Source of the DNA: an uncultured Collinsella sp.
GTDB taxonomy: Bacteria > Actinomycetota > Coriobacteriia > Coriobacteriales > Coriobacteriaceae
Reading direction: 5' to 3'
DNA length: 57,331 nt
NCBI GenBank assembly: GCA_902493145.1
Contig: CABUOA010000010.1
Location: 1-57,331 of the forward strand
Shown here: one piece after another, positions 48,648 through 57,045 of the stretch
Position numbering within the stretch: position 1 is the first letter of the stretch
Layout: each line of letters begins with the position of its first letter
Notes under the pieces: model-generated
Database searches by the model: none
The model's input: the letters and a program-made list of their open reading frames with translations, nothing else
What the model was told of the DNA's origin: nothing
Position numbers and translations under genes: made by a program

Positions 48648-50423
48648 ATGGAGCAACTCATCGCCATCATCGAAAAGGGCCAGCCCTTTTTCAACGCGAT
48701 CGCCCGCAACAAGTACCTCAAGGCGATCCGCGACGGCTTTATCTCCGTCATCCCCATCATCATCTTCTCGTCCATCTTTTGCCTGGTAGCCTCGGTCCCC
48801 AACATCTGGGGTTTCTACTGGCCCGATGACATCAACAACGCCCTGTGGAAGTGCTACAACTACTCCATGGGCATCCTGGCCATCGCCTGCGCCGCCACCA
48901 CGGCCAAGCACTTCGCCGACGCTCAGAACCGCGATCTGCCCAAGAACAACCAGATCAACTTCATCTCGTGCATGTGCGCGGCCATCATCGGCTTTCTGCT
49001 CCTTTCGAGCGACACCATCGCCACGGACGCCGCCAGCGGTTTCAACACCACCTACCTTGGTTCCAAGGGCCTGCTGACCGCTTTCATCGCTGCGTTTGTG
49101 ACTGGCATCATCTACAAGTTCTTCATTAAGCGCAACATCACCGTCAAGATGCCCGAGCAGGTTCCGCCCAACATCTCGCAGACCTTTAAGGACATCATCC
49201 CCTTCTCCGTCTGCATCACCGTCTTTTGGGTCTTTGACATCGTCTTCCGCGCTGCTTTTGGCTTCTGCTTTGCCCAAGGCGTCATCCAGGTGTTCCAGCC
49301 CCTGTTCACCGCTGCCGACGGCTACATCGGCCTCGCTGTAATCTACGGCGCCATGAGCCTGTTCTGGTTCGTGGGCGTCCACGGCCCCTCAATCGTCGAG
49401 CCCGCCATCGCCGCCGCCCTCGTTGCCAACATGACCGACAACCTGGCTGCGTTCCAGGCTGGTCAGCACGCTTCCGCTGTCCTGACCCAGGGTGCCCAGT
49501 ACTTCGTCGTCTGCATGGGCGGCACCGGCGCCACGCTCGTCCTGGTCTTTATGTTCTGCTTCCTGGCCAAGTCTCAGGAGATGCGCGCCGTCGGTAAGGC
49601 AGCTATCGTCCCCGTGTGCTTTGCCGTCAACGAGCCGCTGCTGTTCGCCGCGCCCATCGTGCTCAACCCCGTCTTCTTTGTCCCGTTTGTCTTTGCCCCG
49701 ATCGCCAACATCTGGATCCTCAAGATCTTTATCGACTTCTTGGGCATGAACGGCTTTATGTACACCCTGCCTTGGACTGTCCCCGGCCCCATCGGCACCA
49801 TCATGGGTCTGGGCTTCCAGCCGCTCGCCTTTGTGATGCTCGCCCTTATCCTGGTCGTCGACTTCGTTCTGTACTATCCGTTCTTCCGTGCCTATGACGC
49901 CCAGAAGTGCGCCGAGGAGGCCGAGATTTCCGAGGAGGAGCTCGCCGCCAAGAACGCCGAGAAGGCCGCCAAGCTTAACGATGCCTTCCAGGGCAAGGCT
50001 GACGCCAAGAGCGTTGCCGCCGGCGCTGCTGCCGATGCCGTGAAGGCCGACTCCCCCGCCGCTTCTGCAGCATCCGCTGCCGAGGCAACGACCGCCAGCG
50101 ACCTCAACGGCAAGCGCGTGCTCGTGCTCTGCCAGGGCGGCGGAACCTCGGGCCTGCTCGCCAACGCGCTGGCCAAGGCCGCCAAGGAGCGCGGCATCAG
50201 TCTTGAGACCGCTGCCGAGGCATATGGCAACCACGTGGACATGCTCCCCGACTTTGATCTGGTCGTCCTGGCCCCGCAGGCTGCCAGCTACTTGGCCGAC
50301 CTGCAAAAGGACTGCGAGCGCGTGGGCAACAAGTGCGTCGCCTGCCGCGGTAAGCAGTACATCGAGCTCTCCCAGAACGGCGATAAGTCTCTCGCCTTCG
50401 TGAGTGAACAGCTTTCGAAGTAA
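48648..50423 (+). CDS. lacE: PTS lactose-specific EIICB component
   Basis: Imports and phosphorylates lactose to lactose-6-phosphate. 591 aa: membrane IIC domain (residues 1 to about 420, eight or more helices, with FFVGVHGPSIVEPAIAAAL-like substrate region and FAVNEPLLFAAPIVLNP), an Ala/Lys-rich linker of about 70 residues, and a IIB domain starting at KRVLVLCQGGGTSGLLANAL with phospho-Cys495. TTAGGAGC precedes the ATG. lacG follows 66 bp downstream, separated by a strong hairpin. Chitobiose or cellobiose is possible by family, but neighbours favour lactose. Confidence 0.94.
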   Translation: MEQLIAIIEKGQPFFNAIARNKYLKAIRDGFISVIPIIIFSSIFCLVASVPNIWGFYWPDDINNALWKCYNYSMGILAIACAATTAKHFADAQNRDLPKNNQINFISCMCAAIIGFLLLSSDTIATDAASGFNTTYLGSKGLLTAFIAAFVTGIIYKFFIKRNITVKMPEQVPPNISQTFKDIIPFSVCITVFWVFDIVFRAAFGFCFAQGVIQVFQPLFTAADGYIGLAVIYGAMSLFWFVGVHGPSIVEPAIAAALVANMTDNLAAFQAGQHASAVLTQGAQYFVVCMGGTGATLVLVFMFCFLAKSQEMRAVGKAAIVPVCFAVNEPLLFAAPIVLNPVFFVPFVFAPIANIWILKIFIDFLGMNGFMYTLPWTVPGPIGTIMGLGFQPLAFVMLALILVVDFVLYYPFFRAYDAQKCAEEAEISEEELAAKNAEKAAKLNDAFQGKADAKSVAAGAAADAVKADSPAASAASAAEATTASDLNGKRVLVLCQGGGTSGLLANALAKAAKERGISLETAAEAYGNHVDMLPDFDLVVLAPQAASYLADLQKDCERVGNKCVACRGKQYIELSQNGDKSLAFVSEQLSK

Positions 50424-50433
50424 GTAACGCTTA

Positions 50434-50467
50434 GGGCCAGCCGACCATCCACAGCCGGCTGGCCCTT
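50434..50467 (+). other. Intercistronic hairpin between lacE and lacG
   Basis: Perfect stem AGGGCCAGCCG / CGGCTGGCCCT with a 12-nt loop and no real T-run. It ends 22 bp before the lacG start, which has only a weak ribosome site. Likely a stability or processing element. Confidence 0.6.
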
Positions 50468-50489
50468 CGATTTAGACGATTGGATCATC

Positions 50490-51929
50490 ATGTCCGTTAA
50501 CCCTGCTAGCGTCACCAACCCGCCCGCGCAGTTTCCCGAGGGCTTTGTCTTTGGCGGCGCCACCGCTGCCTACCAGGTAGAGGGTGAGACCCGCACTCAC
50601 GGTAAGGGCAAGGTTGCCTGGGACGACTTCCTGGAGGCCCAGGGTCGTTTCTCCCCCGATCCCGCTTCGGACTTCTACAACCAGTACCCCGTCGATTTGG
50701 AGCTGTGCGAGGAGTTTGGCATCAACGGCATTCGCCTCTCCATCGCCTGGAGCCGCATCTTCCCCAACGGTACCGGCGAAATCAACCCCGAGGGTGTCCA
50801 GTTCTATCACGATCTCTTCGCCGAGTGCCATAAGCACCACGTTGAGCCGTTTGTCACGCTGCATCACTTTGACACGCCGCTGCCCCTCTTTGAGAAGGGT
50901 GACTTCCTCAACCGCGAGACCATCGACGCCTTTGTGAACTTTGCCACCTTCTGCTTTAAGGAGTACGCCGACCAGGTAACCTACTGGTTCACCTTTAACG
51001 AGATCTGGGCCGACGCCTCCAACACCTACATCGAGGGCACCTTCCCCGGTGGCGTCAAGGCGCATCTGGCCGAGGCTTTCCAGTGCGAGCACAACATGAT
51101 GCTCGCCCACGCCAAGGCTGTGCTTGCCTTCCACAACGGCGGTTTTAAGGGCAAGATCGGCGTCATTCAGTCGTTGGAGTTTAAGTATCCGCTCAACGAG
51201 AACGACCCCGCCGACATCAAGGCCGCCAACAACGAGCACGTGCTGCAGAACCAGTTCTTGCTCGATGCCACCTTCCGCGGCGACTATGCGCCCGACACCC
51301 TCGAGTGCGCCAACCGCCTGGCTGCCGTCTCGGGCGGCACCATCGAGATCCTGGACGAGGATCTGGAAATCATGCGCGAGGCAGCGCTCTACAACGACTA
51401 CCTGGGCGTTAACAACTACCAGTGCCGCTTCTTGAAGGCTTACGACGGCGAGAACGACCTGCACCACAACGGTACGGGCGAGAAGGGCACTGGCCGCTGG
51501 CGCGTCAAGGGCATTGGCGAGCACGTGAACAAGCCTGGTATCCCCACCACCGACTGGGACTGGATCATCTATCCCGAGGGCCTGTTCGATCTGCTCGTCT
51601 ACATTAAGCAGCGCTACCCCAACTACAAGCAGATCTTCATCACCGAGAACGGCATGGGCTACAAGGACCCCTACAAGGACGGTTTTGTGGACGACCAGCC
51701 GCGCATCGACTACATCGAGCAGCACCTGCGCTGGTTGCTCAAGGCCATGGAGGTTGGCGTCAACGTGGGCGGCTACTTCCTGTGGAGCCTGCAGGATCAG
51801 TTCTCCTGGACCAATGGCTACAACAAGCGTTACGGCTTCTTCTACGTTGACTTTGAAACCCAAAAGCGCACGCCCAAGGCAAGCGCATACTGGTATAAGC
51901 ACGTGGCGCAGACCCGTCGTCTGGACTAG
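50490..51929 (+). CDS. lacG: 6-phospho-beta-galactosidase (GH1)
   Basis: Splits lactose-6-phosphate to galactose-6-phosphate and glucose. 479 aa. Acid/base Glu171 in FTFNE, nucleophile Glu386 in FITENGMG. The phosphate-binding S-W-x5-K-x-Y is seen in FSWTNGYNKRYG, the 6-phospho-galactosidase form (Trp, where 6-phospho-glucosidases usually have another residue). N-terminus PEGFVFGGATAAYQVEG is typical. The only Shine-Dalgarno-like sequence is TTGGA, so translation may depend on lacE. A strong terminator follows. Confidence 0.94.
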   Translation: MSVNPASVTNPPAQFPEGFVFGGATAAYQVEGETRTHGKGKVAWDDFLEAQGRFSPDPASDFYNQYPVDLELCEEFGINGIRLSIAWSRIFPNGTGEINPEGVQFYHDLFAECHKHHVEPFVTLHHFDTPLPLFEKGDFLNRETIDAFVNFATFCFKEYADQVTYWFTFNEIWADASNTYIEGTFPGGVKAHLAEAFQCEHNMMLAHAKAVLAFHNGGFKGKIGVIQSLEFKYPLNENDPADIKAANNEHVLQNQFLLDATFRGDYAPDTLECANRLAAVSGGTIEILDEDLEIMREAALYNDYLGVNNYQCRFLKAYDGENDLHHNGTGEKGTGRWRVKGIGEHVNKPGIPTTDWDWIIYPEGLFDLLVYIKQRYPNYKQIFITENGMGYKDPYKDGFVDDQPRIDYIEQHLRWLLKAMEVGVNVGGYFLWSLQDQFSWTNGYNKRYGFFYVDFETQKRTPKASAYWYKHVAQTRRLD

Positions 51930-51974
51930 TGACTGGCGGGGTTGCCCGCTCACACAACCTGTCCCCATTTCTCA

Positions 51975-52021
51975 GCCGGGGGCGGCACGTCACACGGCGC
52001 GCCGCCCCCCGGCCTTTTTGT
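51975..52021 (+). terminator. Terminator after lacG
   Basis: GCCGGGGGCGGC / GCCGCCCCCCGGC stem with TTTTT. CTGTCCCC lies just before it, as in other 3' hairpins. Confidence 0.85.
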
Positions 52022-52036
52022 GCAGGTCGGAAGCCG

Positions 52037-52190
52037 TTTGTCTCAATCTGTAACATCTAGCCGAGTTTTTGGGTCCTAGCTGTTACAGATTGAGACGAAC
52101 AGGATTGCTCTTTCCGAAGAATCTAAATCTGTAACACGTAGCCCGCTTTTGACCGTCTACCTGTTACAAATCGAGACAGACGGAGTAGGA
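52037..52190. repeat. Two dyad units of the TCTCAATCTGTAACA family
   Basis: Unit 1 has perfect 16-bp arms GTCTCAATCTGTAACA (52040-52055) and 52081-52096, loop CTAGCCGAGTTTTTGGGTCCTAG. Unit 2 (52131-52178) is a diverged form with GTAG/CTAC inner stem. Three more units are at 57046-57272. Located between convergent lacG and LacI 3 genes. Confidence 0.8.
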
Positions 52191-52191
52191 C

Positions 52192-53220
52192 CTAACCCCG
52201 TATGTCCCTAACAGTCGAGCGTTCGACCAGCGTGCTCGGCACATGAATCGCCTCGATAGACGAGCTCTCTCCAATCGCCGCCTCAAACGCAAGCTTACCG
52301 ACACCGCGCAAATCAAATCGCAGCGTCGTCAGCCGATTGTGAGGAACAAGTCCCTCGAGTGCGTCGTCGATACCAACCACGCTCACGTCGTCGGGCACGG
52401 ACAGGCCCGCGTTCTCGAGCGCGGCGATAACGCCCAGCGCCATCTGGTCATTTGCCGCAAGCACGGCAGTCGGCGTCTGCGACCCGCCGGCAAGCACCTC
52501 GGCCGCAATCCGCTCGCCCATGGCGTACCCACTGTCCGCACTCCAATCGCCACGCAGCATCGGAGCGGCATCGACATGAGCACGACCCAGCGTATCGCGC
52601 CAACCGGCCTCACGAAAACGCGAGGAAATCGAGTTTTCCGGACCCGCCACAAACCGCATATTCGAGTGACCATGTTCCAGCAGATAATTGGTCAACAGCT
52701 CGCACGAACCATACTGGTCGGAGTCGATCGTCGTGCAGCGCGGATGCGCATACATGGACAGGATGACCGTTCGCACTCCCGGCTGGGGAACAAACTCCTC
52801 AAAATCGGGAGCCATGCGGTTCATGTTGAGAATCATGCCGTCGACGGGTCGCTCGACCATGCGGCGCGAGGCATCGGCAAGTGCATAGGGCTTGTCGCCG
52901 CCCATCTCGATCATAGTGACGGCAAAATCGTGCTCGCGCGCCGCTTGCATGATACCCTCGAGCGTCGCCAGGTTACCGACACGTGTGATGTTGTACATGC
53001 ACAGGCCAATAGAACGATACGACCCGCCGCGCAACGCCGTTCCAGCAAAATTGGGACGAAAGCCCAGCTCTTCCATGGCGGCCAGCACACGCTTGCGCGT
53101 CTTTTCCGTCACGTTGGGCATACCGTTGACCACGCGAGACACAGTCTGGCGGCTCACGCCAGCGAGCGCCGCAACCTCTGCCGCGCTCGCCGAACGACCA
53201 TTCCTTGTCCGCTGAGCCAT
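52192..53220 (-). CDS. LacI family regulator 3, probable repressor of the second glycosidase-PTS operon
   Basis: 342 aa. HTH SAAEVAALAGVSRQTVSRVV with recognition-helix head S-R-Q; hinge RPNFAGTALR. It is divergent from the GH1 gene at 53571, with two operators TGTTAAC-GTGCTCA (53414-53427) and TGTTCAC-GTGCTCA (53436-53449) spaced 22 bp, plus TGATAAC-GTGCTCA (53282-53295) near its own start. Start 53220 after GTGGAAGG. C-terminus VERSTVRDIRG, closely like LacI 4. Confidence 0.92.
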   Translation of the reverse strand: MAQRTRNGRSASAAEVAALAGVSRQTVSRVVNGMPNVTEKTRKRVLAAMEELGFRPNFAGTALRGGSYRSIGLCMYNITRVGNLATLEGIMQAAREHDFAVTMIEMGGDKPYALADASRRMVERPVDGMILNMNRMAPDFEEFVPQPGVRTVILSMYAHPRCTTIDSDQYGSCELLTNYLLEHGHSNMRFVAGPENSISSRFREAGWRDTLGRAHVDAAPMLRGDWSADSGYAMGERIAAEVLAGGSQTPTAVLAANDQMALGVIAALENAGLSVPDDVSVVGIDDALEGLVPHNRLTTLRFDLRGVGKLAFEAAIGESSSIEAIHVPSTLVERSTVRDIRG

Positions 53221-53281
53221 GCCTTCCACGCTAACCTGCTTCCCAACTATTCCCCGCGCCCATGGCGCATCGTACATACAT

Positions 53282-53295
53282 TGATAACGTGCTCA
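53282..53295. promoter_or_regulatory. LacI-type operator bgl-O3
   Basis: TGATAAC-GTGCTCA, 62 bp upstream of the LacI 3 start. Confidence 0.6.
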
Positions 53296-53363
53296 TGATA
53301 CCCGAGCCATATACCACAACATGAAAACTTCTGTCAATCAAAACCGCTTACCGAACAAATACA

Positions 53364-53374
53364 ACCGTTCACGG
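53364..53374 (+). promoter_or_regulatory. ACCGTTCACGG motif upstream of the second glycosidase operon
   Basis: Exact copy of the recurrent motif, 40 bp before operator bgl-O1. Confidence 0.5.
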
Positions 53375-53413
53375 CTGTTTGAAGTTGTTTTGTTTCTATA
53401 CATCCCAGCCGGA

Positions 53414-53449
53414 TGTTAACGTGCTCATTGTCAAATGTTCACGTGCTCA
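53414..53449. promoter_or_regulatory. Paired LacI-type operators bgl-O1 and bgl-O2
   Basis: TGTTAAC-GTGCTCA (53414-53427) and TGTTCAC-GTGCTCA (53436-53449), same orientation, centres 22 bp apart, about two helical turns. Confidence 0.65.
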
Positions 53450-53570
53450 TTTTGGTTCTAATCATTTTAAGATAGTGTTTATCGGGCTTTTTCACCGCTG
53501 AACGCTAACCAGGGAGCCTCCTGAGCGCAAACGCACAATATCGAACAGCGAGACGAGAGGGTGTATGCAT

Positions 53571-55013
53571 ATGTCTTTGCTAAACCGCGTACAGCAGCTG
53601 CCGAAGGGCTTTGTTTGGGGCGCCGCAACCGCCGCGTACCAAACGGAAGGTTCCACGAAGGTGGCAGGCAAGGGTAAGACCATGTGGGACGATTACCTTG
53701 TCGCCCAGGGTCGCTTTTTGCCCGACCCGGCCAGTGATTTCTACAACCGCTACGAGGAGGATATCCGCCTTTCTGCCGAGCATGGACTCAACGCCATTCG
53801 TGTGTCCATCGCCTGGACCCGCATCTTCCCCAACGGCGACGATGCCGAACCCCTCTCCGAGGGCGTTAAGCACTACCACGAGCTGTTCGCCTGCTGCAAA
53901 AAGTATGGCGTCGAGCCCTATGTGTCCCTGCATCACTTTGACTCCCCCGCCGCCCTGTTCAACCAGGGCGACTGGCTCAACCGCAAGACCGTCGACGCCT
54001 ATGTGCGCTATGCCGAGTTCTGCTTCCGCGAGTTCCGCGAGGTCAAAAATTGGTTCACCATCAACGAGCTCATCAGCCTCTCGCACTCCCAATACATCCA
54101 AGGCAACTTCCCGCCCAACCATCACTTTGATGTGACGAGCGGCATCCAGAGCCAGCACAACGAGCTCGTTGCCCACGCCCGCGCCGTCAACCTGTATAAG
54201 GATCTTGACGAGACCGAGCACCTGGGCGGACGCATTGGCATGGTCAACGTCCTGACGCCGGCATATCCTGCCACCGACTCGCCCGCCGACCAGCACGCCG
54301 CCGACCTGTACAACGCCTTCTACACCGACTTCATCATGGACGGCGCCTTCCTGGGTCACTACTCCGCGCGCACCCTCTCACTCATCAACGAGATTCTGCG
54401 TGCCAACAACGCCACACTTACGGTTGAGGACAGCGACATGGAGGAGCTCGCCAAGGCGGCGCCCCGCAACGATATGTTCGGCCTCAACTACTATCAGTCG
54501 GCGTTTATCGCCGCCTACGATGGCGAGTCAACCAACAGCTTTAACGGCACCGGAGACAAGGGCACCTCGTGCTTTAAGTTTAAGGGCGTCGGGCAGCAGG
54601 TCGATATGCCGGGCATCCCCACCACCGACTGGGATTGGCTCATCTACCCGCAAGGCCTCTACGACACGCTCAAGCACATCAGCGCCACCTATCCCAACCT
54701 CCCCGTCATCTATATCACCGAAAATGGCCTGGGCCACAAGGACCCCGAGCCCGACGCAAACGGCATCGTCGCCGATCCCGAGCGCATCGACTTTGTCGAC
54801 CAGCACATGGAGAAGGTGCTCCAGGCGCGCGCCGAGGGCGTCGACGTCCAGGGCTACTTTATCTGGAGCCTGCAGGACCAGTTCTCGTGGGCCAATGGCT
54901 ATAACAAGCGCTACGGCCTGTTCTACATCGACTTCGACACGCAAAAACGCTACATCAAGCAGTCGGCACTCTGGTACAAGGAGCTCGCCGACACTATGGC
55001 GGACGCGCAGTAG
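53571..55013 (+). CDS. GH1 6-phospho-beta-glycosidase, LacG-like paralog
   Basis: 480 aa. Acid/base Glu166 in WFTINE, nucleophile Glu384 in YITENGLG. FSWANGYNKRYG keeps the Ser-Trp and the Lys/Tyr of 6-phospho-beta-galactosidases. Clearly a relative of the 50490 product but far from identical. Start 53571 follows GAGAGGG; 53565 is an in-frame alternative. Followed by a IICB PTS gene, so it should act on the phospho-disaccharide that this PTS imports, possibly a different beta-galactoside or beta-glucoside. Confidence 0.92.
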   Translation: MSLLNRVQQLPKGFVWGAATAAYQTEGSTKVAGKGKTMWDDYLVAQGRFLPDPASDFYNRYEEDIRLSAEHGLNAIRVSIAWTRIFPNGDDAEPLSEGVKHYHELFACCKKYGVEPYVSLHHFDSPAALFNQGDWLNRKTVDAYVRYAEFCFREFREVKNWFTINELISLSHSQYIQGNFPPNHHFDVTSGIQSQHNELVAHARAVNLYKDLDETEHLGGRIGMVNVLTPAYPATDSPADQHAADLYNAFYTDFIMDGAFLGHYSARTLSLINEILRANNATLTVEDSDMEELAKAAPRNDMFGLNYYQSAFIAAYDGESTNSFNGTGDKGTSCFKFKGVGQQVDMPGIPTTDWDWLIYPQGLYDTLKHISATYPNLPVIYITENGLGHKDPEPDANGIVADPERIDFVDQHMEKVLQARAEGVDVQGYFIWSLQDQFSWANGYNKRYGLFYIDFDTQKRYIKQSALWYKELADTMADAQ

Positions 55014-55035
55014 CGCATCGCCTCGCTTTCCCCCG

Positions 55036-55080
55036 AGAGGGGAGCGGCCCTATGCGATACAAACCCAGCCGCTCCCCTCT
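55036..55080 (+). other. Intercistronic hairpin between GH1 and PTS genes
   Basis: Perfect 13-bp stem AGAGGGGAGCGGC / GCCGCTCCCCTCT, 19-nt loop, no T-run. It is in the same position relative to its operon as the lacE-lacG hairpin. Confidence 0.6.
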
Positions 55081-55189
55081 CTCCCCCTGGGACCGACCCC
55101 GCCTGCACCCGGGCTTTTAGCAAGCGGGAGACCATATAGGTTTTCAACGTCCATGCCATTAAGATTTCATGCAAAGAGGAGCGTGAACT

Positions 55190-56950
55190 ATGGAATCGAT
55201 CGTTAAGTTCTTGGAGAAAGGTCAGCCGTACTTCGACAAGGTCTCTAAGAACATCTACCTTCAGGCCATTAAAGACGGCTTTTTGGCAGCAATGCCCATC
55301 ATCCTGTCTTCTTCTGTCTTCCTGCTTATTTCGACCCTGCCGGGCGTTGTCGCCACGGTCGGCGGCTTTACGCTGCCCGACTGGTGGAACGTCGACGTCG
55401 TGAACTTCTGCAACAAGGTTTACAACTTCACGATGGGCGTCGTGGGCATCATGGTCGCCGGCACCACCGCAAGCGCGCTGACCGGCTCCAAGAACCGCCG
55501 CATGCCTGCTGGCAAGGCCATCAACGCCACGAGCACCATGGTCGCCGCCATGTGCGCTATGCTCATCTTGGCCGTTACCCAGACGAGTGCCAAGATCGAC
55601 GGCGCCGATGTCTCGGTGTTCTTTACCGACAACATGGGCACCAAGGGCCTGCTGAGCTCCTTTGTCGCCGCATTTGCCACGGTCAACATCTATGCCTTCT
55701 GCATTAAGCGAGACATCACCATCAAGCTGCCCAAAGAAGTCCCCGGCGCCATCGCCCAGAACTTCCGCGACATCTTCGCCTTCAGCTTCTCCATCCTGTT
55801 TGTCGCCGTCATCGACGTTATCTGCCGCACCTGCTTGGCCGTCCCGTTTGCCAACGTCATCTCCACGCTGGTGAGCCCGCTGTTCGCCGCTGCCGATTCC
55901 TACGCCGGCCTCGCCCTCATCTGGTTCATGATCCCGCTGTTCTGGTTCATGGGCATCCACGGCCCCTCGGTCGTTAAGCCTGCCCTCAACGCCGCGCTGT
56001 TTGGCAACATCACCACCAACCTCGCCACGCTGCAGGCCGGCGGTCACCCCGCCCTCGCCCTGACCGAAAACTTCGGTAACTACATCGGCGAACTCGGCGG
56101 CACCGGCGCCACGTTCATTGTCCCGATCATCTTCCTGCTCTTTATGCGCTCCAAGCAGCTCAAGGCCGTCGGCAAAGCCTCTGTCGTGCCCGTGATGTTC
56201 GCCGTCAACGAGCCGCTGCTGTTCGCCGCGCCCATCATCCTCAACCCGTACTTCCTGATCCCGTTCCTGTTTGCCCCCGTGGCCAACGTCCTCATTGGTA
56301 AGTTCTTCATCGACTTTTTGGGCATGAACGGCTTTATCTATGCCATGCCGTGGGCACTCCCCGGACCGATCGGCACCTTCATCGACACCAACTTCCAGCC
56401 GATCTCTCTGGTCCTGGTTGTCGTCCTGCTGGTCGTTGACTTCTTGATCTACTACCCGTTCTGCAAGGCCTACGACAACGTCCTGTGCAAGCAGGAGGCC
56501 GAGACCCTTGCCGAAGAAGAGGCCGAGGAGACCAAGGCCGTCAAGACCGCTGCCGCCCCCGCCGTTGAGGCTCCTGTTGTCGAGACCGCTTCTGCCACTG
56601 AGGCCTCCGCAGCTCCGTCCGCCCTTAAGGGCAAGGATCTGAGGGTTCTGGTTCTGTGCGCTGGCGCCGGCACCTCTGCACTGCTCGCCAACGCGCTTAA
56701 GGAAGGCGCCGACGAGCTGGGCATCGACATTACCGCCAACGCCGGTGCCTACGGCAGCCACTACGCCATCATGGACCAGTACAACGTCATCGTCCTGGCT
56801 CCGCAGGTTCGCACCTATTACAACGAGATGAAGGCCGACACCGACCGCCTGGGCATCACGCTGCTGTCGCCCAAGGGCAAACAGTACATCGACCTCACTA
56901 AGGATCCCAAGGGTGCCGTCGCCTGGATCGAGGAAAACCTCGAGGCATAA
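55190..56950 (+). CDS. PTS lactose/cellobiose-family EIICB component
   Basis: 586 aa. IIC domain (1 to about 420) with FWFMGIHGPSVVKPALNAAL and FAVNEPLLFAAPIILNP, a linker rich in Glu, Ala and Thr, and IIB domain from LRVLVLCAGAGTSALLANAL with phospho-Cys490. Paralog of lacE with the same layout; the linkers differ completely. AAGAGGAGC precedes the ATG. No IIA gene is adjacent, so it may borrow LacF. Substrate uncertain; by LacI 3 operators and the linked glycosidase it forms an independent sugar unit. Confidence 0.93.
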   Translation: MESIVKFLEKGQPYFDKVSKNIYLQAIKDGFLAAMPIILSSSVFLLISTLPGVVATVGGFTLPDWWNVDVVNFCNKVYNFTMGVVGIMVAGTTASALTGSKNRRMPAGKAINATSTMVAAMCAMLILAVTQTSAKIDGADVSVFFTDNMGTKGLLSSFVAAFATVNIYAFCIKRDITIKLPKEVPGAIAQNFRDIFAFSFSILFVAVIDVICRTCLAVPFANVISTLVSPLFAAADSYAGLALIWFMIPLFWFMGIHGPSVVKPALNAALFGNITTNLATLQAGGHPALALTENFGNYIGELGGTGATFIVPIIFLLFMRSKQLKAVGKASVVPVMFAVNEPLLFAAPIILNPYFLIPFLFAPVANVLIGKFFIDFLGMNGFIYAMPWALPGPIGTFIDTNFQPISLVLVVVLLVVDFLIYYPFCKAYDNVLCKQEAETLAEEEAEETKAVKTAAAPAVEAPVVETASATEASAAPSALKGKDLRVLVLCAGAGTSALLANALKEGADELGIDITANAGAYGSHYAIMDQYNVIVLAPQVRTYYNEMKADTDRLGITLLSPKGKQYIDLTKDPKGAVAWIEENLEA

Positions 56951-56982
56951 GACGCTGACACCACCTGCCGCTTGCAGACAAT

Positions 56983-57026
56983 AAATGGCCCGTGCATCGA
57001 TGTGTGATGCGCGGGCCATTTTGTTT
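56983..57026 (+). terminator. Terminator after the second PTS gene
   Basis: ATGGCCCG-type stem with GATGC/GCATC top and TTTTGTTT tail, 33 bp after the stop codon. Confidence 0.8.
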
Positions 57027-57045
57027 AGACCGCACCCGTCCTCCT

